Below are positions 57,793 through 64,000 of a stretch of 64,000 nucleotides of DNA, piece after piece (within the stretch, counting starts at the first letter, position 1; each line of letters starts with the position of its first letter). Source of the stretch: Clostridia bacterium (GTDB taxonomy: Bacteria > Bacillota > Clostridia > Christensenellales > Borkfalkiaceae). The stretch is taken from assembly GCA_017463425.1 (NCBI GenBank), contig JAFTPE010000010.1, positions 24,898-88,897 on the forward strand, in the 5' to 3' direction. The notes beneath the pieces are model-generated. The model was not told the origin of the DNA. It ran no database searches and worked only from the letters and a program-made list of their open reading frames with translations. The translations under genes were made by a program, and so were the position numbers.

Positions 57793-58779
57793 ATGAAATA
57801 TATGGAATTTACGGGAAAAACGGTGGAAGAAGCCGTAGAAAAGGGTTTGAAAGAGCTGGGTTTGACGAAAGACGAGGCGGATATCCGCATTTTGGAAGAA
57901 GGAAAGAAAAAATTGTTCGGTTGGGTGAAAGCGCGTGTGGAAATTGCCGCGAAAGAAACGCAAACGGACGAGCAGGAAACAAAGGATTGCGCGTGTACGC
58001 ATTGTTCTGAAAACAAAGAAGTTGAAAAAGAAACGGTGTGTAAAACGGAATGTTGCCAAGGCGGTATGACGGACGGTGAAAGAACGGTTGCCTTTTTGGA
58101 CGGCTTGTTTGAAATTTTGAACATTACCGCTTGCACCGAACTCGTATCCGAAGGGGATAAGGTGGAAATCAACGTAACGGCGGCGAACACCAATCCGATT
58201 ATCGGCAAACACGGCGCAATGCTCGACGCGATTCAAACCCTTGCCGGCGCAGTTGCAAACACGGGCAGAGAAGATTATAAACGCGTTGTGGTAGATTGTG
58301 AAAATTATCGTGAAAACCGTGAATCTACTTTGAAGAAATTGGCGGAAAACCTGGCGCAAAAAGCCGTTCGTTTGGGTAAGAAAGTCAAGTTAGAACCTAT
58401 GAACCCGTACGAAAGACGGATTATTCACGCGGCGCTTTCGGAAAGAGAGGGCGTTTCCACGCAGAGCGAGGGAAAAGAGCCGAACCGTTGTATCGTGATT
58501 ATTCCCGATAATTTGGAAGACCCTTCCGCGCCTGCGATTGAGGCAAGAAACGACCGTCGCGGTGGATACGAGAACAGAGGCAATCGTGGTGGACGCGGAA
58601 ATTACGGCAGAGGAAACCGTGGCGGAAAAGACAATCGAGGCGGATATAAAAAACCGTATAACCGCGATAGAAAACCTTCCTCGACCAGCGCAACGTCGGG
58701 TGGTACGACGTTGAAATCCAACAGCGATTTCTTTGGGATTTTCCTTGGAAACAGCGGAAACGGAGAAGACAACGAATGA
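57793..58779 (+). CDS. khpB: RNA-binding protein KhpB/Jag with cysteine-rich linker and RGG tail
   Basis: 328 residues. Jag-N at 1-55 (MEFTGKTVEEAVEKGLKELGLTKDEADIRILEEGKKKLFGW), a linker, the KH domain (VEINVTAANTNPIIGKHGAMLDAIQTLAGAVAN) near 125-190 and R3H (PMNPYERRIIHAALSEREGVSTQSEGKEPNRCIVIIP) near 200-240. Two features are unusual. The linker has CACTHC and CKTECC within 30 residues, a possible metal site, and the tail is rich in RGG/RGN and Y. KhpB binds many RNAs and affects cell elongation in Firmicutes. The ATG at 57793 follows GAGGAGAAAG. It follows yidC by 77 bases. Confidence 0.93.
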   Translation: MKYMEFTGKTVEEAVEKGLKELGLTKDEADIRILEEGKKKLFGWVKARVEIAAKETQTDEQETKDCACTHCSENKEVEKETVCKTECCQGGMTDGERTVAFLDGLFEILNITACTELVSEGDKVEINVTAANTNPIIGKHGAMLDAIQTLAGAVANTGREDYKRVVVDCENYRENRESTLKKLAENLAQKAVRLGKKVKLEPMNPYERRIIHAALSEREGVSTQSEGKEPNRCIVIIPDNLEDPSAPAIEARNDRRGGYENRGNRGGRGNYGRGNRGGKDNRGGYKKPYNRDRKPSSTSATSGGTTLKSNSDFFGIFLGNSGNGEDNE

Positions 58780-58791
58780 GAAGATAAGCGC

Positions 58792-58845
58792 ACTGCATTT
58801 TACATTTGGTGAAGTATAGTGCGCTATACTTTTATTTTTGATAAA
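58792..58845 (+). terminator. Terminator after khpB
   Basis: AGCGCACTGCATTTTAC and GTATAGTGCGCT form an imperfect stem followed by T-rich sequence. The remainder of the 58780-59092 gap holds the ftsH promoter and a leader of about 130 bases with no recognised regulatory element. Confidence 0.7.
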
Positions 58846-58926
58846 AAAGTTTTAATAGGGATATAGTATTATCGTGTTGGTTTTGTGAATGTTTGTTAAA
58901 TGTTTGTATTTTGCTGGTATAAACAC

Positions 58927-58955
58927 TTGAAAAACCTTTCGGTATATGATAAAAT
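58927..58955 (+). promoter_or_regulatory. Promoter of ftsH
   Basis: TTGAAA (58927-58932), 17-base spacer ending ATGA, TAAAAT (58950-58955). Confidence 0.6.
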
Positions 58956-59092
58956 AAAAAAGTCGAGGACGGATTTTTTAGGAAAAAACGTTTAAAATAC
59001 TTTACAATCGTTTATAAATAGATATTGCAGCGCGCTTTTTCAAACGTCGCGGCGAGGTTTGTAGAGATTGAAGAGATAAGGAGCAAACTATT

Positions 59093-61105
59093 TTGAATAA
59101 GAAAACAAAAACTATCATTTGGATTGTCGTGGCGGTTGTTATCGTAGGGATTATCGGCATATTCATTTCCGATTTCTTAAACGGGGCAACGGAAATTTCC
59201 TTTACGGAAATGCTGAACGGCATTAAGAGTGGGAAAATTACGCAAATTTATATCGACGGATATAATTGGACGGGGCAGGTTGTGTCTAACGGCAAAGTTG
59301 TGGAAGCATACACCGCCGTTGCGCCCAGCGTTTACGATTATCATTCGTTTGCGCAATTTTGTTCGGATTTTAAAATCAATCCCGAACGCATCAATATTCA
59401 ATTTACCGATCCAAATGAAGGTAGCGTTTGGTCGAGTTTGATTCCTCTCGTTGGCGTAGCGTTGGTTGCGTTGATGTTTTGGTTGATTATGCGCAGCGCG
59501 GCAGGCGGCGCAAATCCGACGATGGGTATGAGCAAATCTAAAACGCAAGTGCAGAGCAATCTCAAAGTGCGTTTCTCTGACGTTGCGGGCGCAGAAGAAG
59601 AAAAGGAAGAATTGGCGGAAGTCGTCGAATTTTTAAAGAGTCCGAAAAAGTTTGCTACGCTTGGCGCGCGAATTCCTTCGGGTATTTTGCTCGTTGGGCC
59701 TCCGGGAACAGGTAAGACGTTGTTTGCCAAGGCTGTTGCAGGCGAGGCGGGCGTGCCGTTCTTCTCGGTTTCGGGTTCGGATTTCGTGGAAATGTACGTC
59801 GGTGTCGGCGCAAAGCGTGTGCGTGATTTGTTTGATATGGCGAAAAAGAACGCGCCTTGTATCATTTTCATTGACGAAATCGACGCTGTGGGTAGACGCA
59901 GAGGCGCAGGGCTTGGCGGTGGCCACGACGAAAGAGAACAGACGTTGAATCAAATTCTCGTACAAATGGACGGGTTTGAAGTGAACGAGGGTATTATCGT
60001 TATGGCGGCGACGAACCGTGAAGATATTCTTGATCCTGCATTGCTTAGACCAGGGCGTTTTGATAGAAGAATTATGGTAAATTTGCCCGACGTGAAAGGT
60101 CGTGAGCAGATTTTAAAAGTGCATGCGCGTAACAAACCTATGGCAGCGGACGTCAATTTCAAAACCGTAGCGCGGATAACGGCAGGTTTTTCGGGCGCGG
60201 AATTGATGAACCTTTTAAACGAAGCGGCAATTTTGGCGGCTCGTAAGGGTAAAAAGACGATTGGTAATCTTGAATTGTACGACGGCATCAACAAAGTTTT
60301 GATGGGGCCTCAGAAAAAGAGTCGTGTGGTTACCGAATCCGACAAGCGTTGTACGGCGTATCACGAGGCAGGGCATGCGGTGTTGGCTTGTCTTTGCAAA
60401 CATTGCGACCCCGTACACGAAGTGTCTATCATTCCTCGTGGACGCGCGGCAGGGTACACAATGACCAGACCTGAAACGGATGACAACGACGTTTCGTATA
60501 ACAAATTGATTGATAATATTTGTATGTCGCTTGGTGGGCGTGTCGCGGAAGAATTGGTAATTCAAGACATCACAACCGGCGCGAGCGCGGATTTGCAGCA
60601 TGTATCGGAAATTGCGCGTCGCATGGTTACGCAATGGGGTATGAGCGATAAACTTGGATTGGTGGCGTACGATTCTGACCAACCCGTATTTATGGGTATG
60701 GAATACGGGCATCAAGGCCGTGGCGGATATTCGCAACAGACGGCGGCAACAATTGATGCGGAAATTCGTCGATTGATTACCGAGGCGCACGAACGGGCGA
60801 CGAAGTTGTTGAAAGAAAACCGTTCGATTTTGGATAATATGTCGCGTGTTTTGGTGGAAAAGGAAACCATTTATACCGAAGAAGTGGCAATGCTGATGAA
60901 AGGCGCGGATTACAAAGAAGTGATTGCGTTTATGGACGGTGAAGAAAGCACGCGTAAAGAAAATCCGTTTGCGTTTGCAACCAAGCCCTCGCCCGAACAT
61001 ATCGTGAAAGACGAGGAAACGGAAGTAGAAACGGCAAAGGACAAAGAACCTGAATCTGAAACAGAAACAGACAACACAACGGATACGGAAACCAAAGACG
61101 AATAA
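59093..61105 (+). CDS. ftsH: ATP-dependent zinc metalloprotease FtsH
   Basis: 670 residues starting at a TTG, nine bases past AAGGAG. Two membrane spans ([19 protein letters not shown] and [18 protein letters not shown]) enclose a small external domain. The AAA+ part has Walker A GPPGTGKT near residue 202, Walker [12 protein letters not shown] and the SRH; the protease has HEAGH near residue 424 and a zinc Asp in the later TTGASADLQ segment. The acidic tail ([31 protein letters not shown]) is long. FtsH degrades membrane and unstable proteins. ParB-like gene follows. Confidence 0.96.
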   Translation: MNKKTKTIIWIVVAVVIVGIIGIFISDFLNGATEISFTEMLNGIKSGKITQIYIDGYNWTGQVVSNGKVVEAYTAVAPSVYDYHSFAQFCSDFKINPERINIQFTDPNEGSVWSSLIPLVGVALVALMFWLIMRSAAGGANPTMGMSKSKTQVQSNLKVRFSDVAGAEEEKEELAEVVEFLKSPKKFATLGARIPSGILLVGPPGTGKTLFAKAVAGEAGVPFFSVSGSDFVEMYVGVGAKRVRDLFDMAKKNAPCIIFIDEIDAVGRRRGAGLGGGHDEREQTLNQILVQMDGFEVNEGIIVMAATNREDILDPALLRPGRFDRRIMVNLPDVKGREQILKVHARNKPMAADVNFKTVARITAGFSGAELMNLLNEAAILAARKGKKTIGNLELYDGINKVLMGPQKKSRVVTESDKRCTAYHEAGHAVLACLCKHCDPVHEVSIIPRGRAAGYTMTRPETDDNDVSYNKLIDNICMSLGGRVAEELVIQDITTGASADLQHVSEIARRMVTQWGMSDKLGLVAYDSDQPVFMGMEYGHQGRGGYSQQTAATIDAEIRRLITEAHERATKLLKENRSILDNMSRVLVEKETIYTEEVAMLMKGADYKEVIAFMDGEESTRKENPFAFATKPSPEHIVKDEETEVETAKDKEPESETETDNTTDTETKDE

Positions 61106-61227
61106 TGAAAAAACGGGGTCGGTTTTAAAACGGCTCCGTTTTTTAAAAAGAGGGAGAAAAATTTCTTGCGCTTTCGAGAAACGCAATTTCTTGACTGCCA
61201 AAAAACAGAGATGAAAGAGGAAAGAAG

Positions 61228-62082
61228 ATGAAAAAAATTCGCAAAAAAGCAATGGACGTGAATTATGAAACTCGGACGTTGCCTGCCGGGTTAATCGTTG
61301 CCCAATCGTCCATAGGAGATTGGGATAAAAAAGAACTCAAAAATCGGACGGCGTATTTTGCTATCAATTCCGCGCCGACGATTTCTGTCAACGAAGTGGG
61401 TAACGCGCGGTTTAAATTGTTGACGGCAGAGTTGGATTTTCACGCCGCACGAGCAGCAGGACACAGTGAATTTCCCGCGCACGTTTATAAATTCAGCGAA
61501 AAGAACGCCGAGGCTTTTTCGTTAATCGAGCAGTTGAAAAGCGGCGGTCTGGGGGCGATGGACGAGGCGTATATGATGGAAAAGCTGATTAAAAACCACA
61601 ACCTTACGCAAAACGATATCGCCGCAATGATAAGGAAATCCCGTCCTGCCGTGGCGAACACCTTGCGCTTGTTGACGTTGCATCCCGAAGTGATAGGAAT
61701 GGTGGAAAGTGGAAGATTGTCAGCAGGGCATGCGCGGACGTTGGTGAAAGTGCCACAGGAAAAACAACGCGCGTTTGCGGAAGAAGGTTTGAAACGGAAA
61801 TTTTCCGTTCGGGAAATGGAACGCGCCGTAAAAGCGTTTTTGACGCCGCATGAGATTTTACGGAAAGAAAAAGAAGCGAAAACTGCCGCAAACAGCGAAC
61901 AATTAAAAGCCTTGGTCGAACGTATGCGCGTGGCGTTTGGAACGAAAGTGTCGTTGATAGGAAACGATAAAAAAGGACGTATTTACATAGATTATTATTC
62001 CGCTGAAGATTTGTTGCGGATAGAATTGGCTGTGGGCGTAAAACAACCGCCTGACGAGCAAGTTTCTATGTTTGACGAATAA
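61228..62082 (+). CDS. ParB-like protein without the CTP-binding GERR motif
   Basis: 284 residues. The middle matches ParB/Noc helix-turn-helix: MDEAYMMEKLIKNHNLTQNDIAAMIRKSRPAVANTLRLLTLHPEVIGMVESGRLSAGHARTLVKVP (about residues 110-175). The N-terminal region has only a remnant of the CTPase fold, with TAELDFHAARAAGHSEFPAHVYKFSEKNAEAFSLIEQLK where GERRxRA should be. The C-terminus (GRIYIDYYSAEDLLRIELAVG) resembles that of ParB. Without GERR it may not form a CTP-driven clamp. No parA and no TGTTTCACGTGAAACA parS site was seen in the window. Role in segregation is plausible from origin proximity only. Confidence 0.75.
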   Translation: MKKIRKKAMDVNYETRTLPAGLIVAQSSIGDWDKKELKNRTAYFAINSAPTISVNEVGNARFKLLTAELDFHAARAAGHSEFPAHVYKFSEKNAEAFSLIEQLKSGGLGAMDEAYMMEKLIKNHNLTQNDIAAMIRKSRPAVANTLRLLTLHPEVIGMVESGRLSAGHARTLVKVPQEKQRAFAEEGLKRKFSVREMERAVKAFLTPHEILRKEKEAKTAANSEQLKALVERMRVAFGTKVSLIGNDKKGRIYIDYYSAEDLLRIELAVGVKQPPDEQVSMFDE

Positions 62083-62151
62083 GAATAAAACCATTAAAAA
62101 GTAAAAACCGACGGTTACATACAGTCGGTTTCCTTTTCAAATCATTTGTGT

Positions 62152-62373
62152 TTAAAGCTCGAATACGGGTTTTCCAAGAGCGAGGAACACGATATCGAGA
62201 ATCCAGGTAATCGCTGCGCCTGCAAAAATCCAAACGATACCAAGGATAACGTTTGCAACGTTACCTTTACAGATACGATAGATACCCCAAATGATGCCGT
62301 CGATTGCGGGCAAAGCCAAAATAATCTTTAAAATAAGGGGAAGATCGTTGATAAACTTTCTGTATGCTGCCAT
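62152..62373 (-). CDS. Small membrane protein of unknown function
   Basis: 73 residues, two membrane segments (LPLILKIILALPAIDGIIWGIYRI and VANVILGIVWIFAGAAITWILDIVFLAL). GGAGGTG precedes the ATG at 62373. I do not recognise a family with certainty. It is convergent with the ParB-like gene and has only 24 codons between the hydrophobic parts and its ends, so it is probably a membrane-embedded small protein. Confidence 0.7.
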   Translation of the reverse strand: MAAYRKFINDLPLILKIILALPAIDGIIWGIYRICKGNVANVILGIVWIFAGAAITWILDIVFLALGKPVFEL

Positions 62374-62525
62374 AAAAGCACCTCCATTTTCATTTTGTAA
62401 TATTAGTATACTACACTTGTTGGCGTTTGTCAACCTCTGCCACGGAAAAAAGTGAAAAAATTCAAAGGTTTGTTTTTCCTGTAACGGGATAAACGGGGTA
62501 AACGTAACTTCAAGTTAAAAATGTA

Positions 62526-62554
62526 TTGACTTTTTCATAAAAATTGCGTATAAT
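62526..62554 (+). promoter_or_regulatory. Promoter of the structured RNA
   Basis: TTGACT (62526-62531), 17-base spacer, TATAAT (62549-62554). The predicted transcript start, seven bases on, is the G at 62561 where the outer stem of the RNA begins. Confidence 0.85.
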
Positions 62555-62560
62555 AAAATT

Positions 62561-62738
62561 GGCACTTCAAAAACGTTGATTTCAACGCATAAAAATTATT
62601 TCCAAGGGATATAGCTATGGTAGAGCTATATCTAATTCGCGTTAAAAAAATCCTTTGGAAATAGGAATTTTTGAAGTGCCAACCAAGCGAAGGGGGTATG
62701 TTCTATATGCCGTTTCGCAAGGAACGGCATTTTTTTAC
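62561..62738 (+). ncRNA. Predicted structured RNA of about 178 nt, unknown class
   Basis: Outer stem GGCACTTCAAAAA / TTTTTGAAGTGCC (62561-62573 with 62668-62680, 13 perfect pairs). Inside it a small hairpin CGTTG-ATTT-CAACG (62574-62587), then a long arm TATTTCCAAGG / CCTTTGGAAATA with a 19-base bulge, capped by GATATAGCT / AGCTATATC with a 7-base loop. A single-stranded part follows, then an intrinsic terminator with a GCAA loop (62707-62730) and T7. AACGC (62584) can also pair with GCGTT (62639). It could be a separate sRNA, a 6S-like RNA or a leader controlling the gene at 62766. The rest of the 62374-62765 gap is promoter and AT-rich sequence. Confidence 0.75.
62707..62738 (+). terminator. 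Terminator of the structured RNA
   Basis: ATGCCGTTTC-GCAA-GGAACGGCAT with one wobble pair, then T7. It ends 28 bases before the next start codon. Confidence 0.92.
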
Positions 62739-62765
62739 GCTTGTTTACGCAAAGGAGAAAGCGCT

Positions 62766-63191
62766 ATGGATGAATGGGAATATACGATAGAAGAACGGGA
62801 AGAATTGTTGATAGAAATTGTCAAGGTTTTGCGAAAACGCAACCGATTGTTGCAAACACAGGAAATGAAACGTCTTAAAGATGTAGCGAAAATCTACGAC
62901 AATGATTTTTTAAATAAAACGGTTTTGATGAAAAAAGTTTTGAAAGAAACGGAAAATGAAGTGGAACAAAAATTGTTTTGCGATAAGGACAAAGCAACCT
63001 ACGAACAAGAAAAATTGCGAAAAATAAACGTTTTTCAGCGATTGCCAAAAAACGTTTTAGACTCAATTAAAGATATGGACGCTTTTTTAATAGGGGAAAT
63101 GAGCGAACATACCGTTAAATTATTAGAACGGTATTACTTAAACGCAAGCGTATACGACGGGCGGTGTTTTATGCGTTTTTTATATTGGTAA
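62766..63191 (+). CDS. Unknown small helical protein
   Basis: 141 residues, not recognised. Charged and helical: EWEYTIEEREELLIEIVKVLRKRNRLLQTQEMKRLKDVAKIYDNDFLNKTVLMKKVLKETENEVEQKLF, then a region ending in MDAFLIGEMSEHTVKLLERYYLNASVYDGRCFMRFLYW. The start at 62766 follows AAGGAGA; the frame is open upstream but runs into the RNA. The position behind a terminator-bearing structured RNA suggests that expression is controlled by anti-termination, or that transcription comes from an unseen promoter. Confidence 0.7.
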   Translation: MDEWEYTIEEREELLIEIVKVLRKRNRLLQTQEMKRLKDVAKIYDNDFLNKTVLMKKVLKETENEVEQKLFCDKDKATYEQEKLRKINVFQRLPKNVLDSIKDMDAFLIGEMSEHTVKLLERYYLNASVYDGRCFMRFLYW

Positions 63192-63194
63192 ACT

Positions 63195-63434
63195 TTATTC
63201 CTGAGATTTTTCGTCGTCATTTAAAACAGGCGACGTGGATGTTTCCGACGGGGCGTTGGTTTGTTCTTGACGTTCGTGGCTTTGTTTGAAAATCAACATA
63301 ATCACAAAAAACAATACAGCAAGCAACGCGCCTGCGATTGCCCAAAACCAACCGAAAAATGCGCCCACAGGAATAATCAGCGCAATGCAGATTGCAGATA
63401 AAATTGTGAAAAGTATTCGTAACGTTTTAAACAT
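63195..63434 (-). CDS. Small membrane protein of unknown function
   Basis: 79 residues. Two membrane segments (FTILSAICIALIIPVGAFFGW and WAIAGALLAVLFFVIMLIF) and a polar tail (KQSHERQEQTNAPSETSTSPVLNDDEKSQE). GAGGAC lies before the ATG at 63434. It is convergent with the unknown helical protein, with three bases between the stops. Family unknown. Confidence 0.7.
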   Translation of the reverse strand: MFKTLRILFTILSAICIALIIPVGAFFGWFWAIAGALLAVLFFVIMLIFKQSHERQEQTNAPSETSTSPVLNDDEKSQE

Positions 63435-63460
63435 AGTTGTCCTCTTTATATTATATATAT

Positions 63461-63490
63461 ATTGTATCACGCGCGCGCGCGTAAAGTCAA
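63461..63490 (-). promoter_or_regulatory. Promoter of the small membrane protein with a CG-alternating spacer
   Basis: Minus strand TTGACT (63490-63485), 18-base spacer, TACAAT (63466-63461). The spacer includes a 12-base CG alternation that could take up unusual helix forms. Confidence 0.7.
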
Positions 63491-63556
63491 TCGATTTATA
63501 GTATTTGTATAATCTAAAAAAATTACAAAAAAAAGCAAAAAAGTACAAAAAAACAG

Positions 63557-63585
63557 TTGACAAAGATAAAATAAAGTGGTAATAT
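63557..63585 (+). promoter_or_regulatory. rRNA operon promoter P1
   Basis: TTGACA (63557-63562), 17-base spacer ending GTGG, TAATAT (63580-63585). ACAAGCTGT follows at the start site, as after P2. Confidence 0.75.
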
Positions 63586-63720
63586 AGACAAGCTGTTCAA
63601 GAGGAAAGGCGAAACAGGCGAGAAATCAAGCCAAAAATCCAGCTGTTGAGCAAGAAAGAACTTAAAAACGAAAAAAATCAAAAAAAGATTAAAAAAGTTT
63701 AAAAAAGTTAAAAAAAATGC

Positions 63721-63750
63721 TTGACAAAGGTAAAAGGAATGTGGTATGAT
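63721..63750 (+). promoter_or_regulatory. rRNA operon promoter P2
   Basis: TTGACA (63721-63726), 18-base spacer ending GTGG, TATGAT (63745-63750), again followed by ACAAGCTGT. P1 and P2 are 164 bases apart. Confidence 0.82.
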
Positions 63751-64000
63751 ATACAAGCTGTCGCCGCGATGGGCATCCCAAGCAGTTAGATTGGAGAAAG
63801 CAGATTAAAAATGGAATAAGAAAGAAATTATATTTTATTTGACAAACAAGCAAATAGAAAGGTAATTTCCGTTAATTTTTCAAAGCGCTTAAAGACAAGA
63901 ACTTTAAGCAACCTTGAAAAGCAAGTCAGCAAAGAGATAACAAAGTTAGAGCCGTTGTTGCTTGGCAGCAAGCAATGACTTTAAACAAATAAACTTAAGA
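63751..64000 (+). other. Leader of a 16S rRNA operon, gene beyond the right edge
   Basis: 250 bases without an open frame after the tandem promoters, with boxes such as TTGCTTG / CAAGCAA near 63958-63976, and ACTTTAAACAAATAAACTTAAG at the end, the kind of sequence that precedes 16S rRNA in Clostridia. The conserved 5' end of 16S is not reached. A third, weaker promoter (TTGACA near 63840) is possible. Confidence 0.65.

Noticed and set aside
60215-61252. A 345-codon open frame antisense to ftsH
   Set aside because: Shadow of the well-supported ftsH; cysteine/phenylalanine-rich nonsense without motifs.
62561-62738. SRP RNA or tmRNA identity of the structured RNA
   Set aside because: The conserved GGAAGGAAGCAGCC-type loop of SRP RNA and the alanine-tRNA-like ends of tmRNA are absent.
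1-64000. CRISPR arrays, tRNA genes, insertion sequences, prophage
   Set aside because: No regular repeat-spacer pattern, no tRNA-like cloverleaf noticed and no transposase, integrase or phage gene. A tRNA scan could still find one missed by eye.
61228-64000. A parS site near the ParB-like gene
   Set aside because: No TGTTTCACGTGAAACA or close variant was found by eye in this stretch.

Overview
The window looks like the origin-proximal part of a chromosome from a low-to-medium GC, spore-forming member of the Bacillota, class Clostridia, probably an uncultured gut-type lineage. The clues are an oriC with TTATCCACA boxes, L27 with a Firmicutes-type N-terminal extension, a cysteine T-box, a SpoIVFA/SpoIVFB-like pair, a PdaB-like deacetylase, an RqcH homologue, many TTGACA-17-TATAAT promoters and Firmicutes-style operons. 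The lineage is inferred from gene content; no rRNA sequence is inside the window. No phage, insertion sequence, CRISPR array or tRNA gene was seen.

Layout. 1-6.5 kb: the end of an NlpC/P60 gene, comF, a DUF368 (PopT-type) carrier, VanZ, an unknown protein, an ECF S component and a family 2 glycosyltransferase. 6.7-9.7 kb: proB-proA-proC. 9.9-14 kb: a lipoprotein, a HAD phosphatase, a small unknown protein and an unusually short alaS. 14-18 kb: an AEC permease, and cysE-cysS behind a T-box leader. 18-27.7 kb: a DeoR regulator, mntP, an Orn/Lys/Arg decarboxylase with tmk, an unknown membrane protein, greA-lysS, and an AsnC regulator with an aminotransferase. 27.8-35.3 kb: PdaB-like deacetylase, an SSB-like protein, an orphan Cas4-like nuclease, a sigma/putative anti-sigma/XRE operon, a SpoIVFA/SpoIVFB-like pair and RNase G. 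35.4-40 kb: a MATE exporter divergent from a second DeoR regulator, then an isolated Wzz-like adaptor and BY-kinase. 40-46.7 kb: the protein quality-control block lon-engB, convergent with tig-clpP-clpX. 46.9-52.2 kb: rqcH, rplU, rpmA, holB, ricT. 52.3-62 kb: the origin region, with rsmG on one side of oriC and a SLOG protein, dnaN, rpmH, rnpA, yidD, yidC, khpB, ftsH and a ParB-like gene on the other. dnaA is not at its usual place. 62-64 kb: a strongly predicted structured RNA with its own promoter and terminator, small unknown genes, and the tandem promoters and leader of an rRNA operon whose 16S gene lies beyond the right edge.

The most interesting signal is a dispersed DNA element with core CAGGTAYGCGTTGAA, usually preceded by GGGG or ACCC. 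About twenty copies or variants lie on both strands. Roughly half are inside genes, where they are read in all three frames; others are intergenic, and several form inverted pairs that make the stems of intrinsic terminators. This distribution is like that of DNA uptake sequences in Neisseria and Haemophilus, or of in-frame palindromic elements in Rickettsia, and I know of no such family described in Clostridia.

Other points to check are the structured RNA at about 62561-62738, an alanyl-tRNA synthetase without the C-Ala domain, a YidC with a large extra external loop, a KhpB with a cysteine-rich linker and an RGG tail, a ParB-like protein without the CTP-binding GERR motif, and a processed-type L27 without the prp gene beside it.
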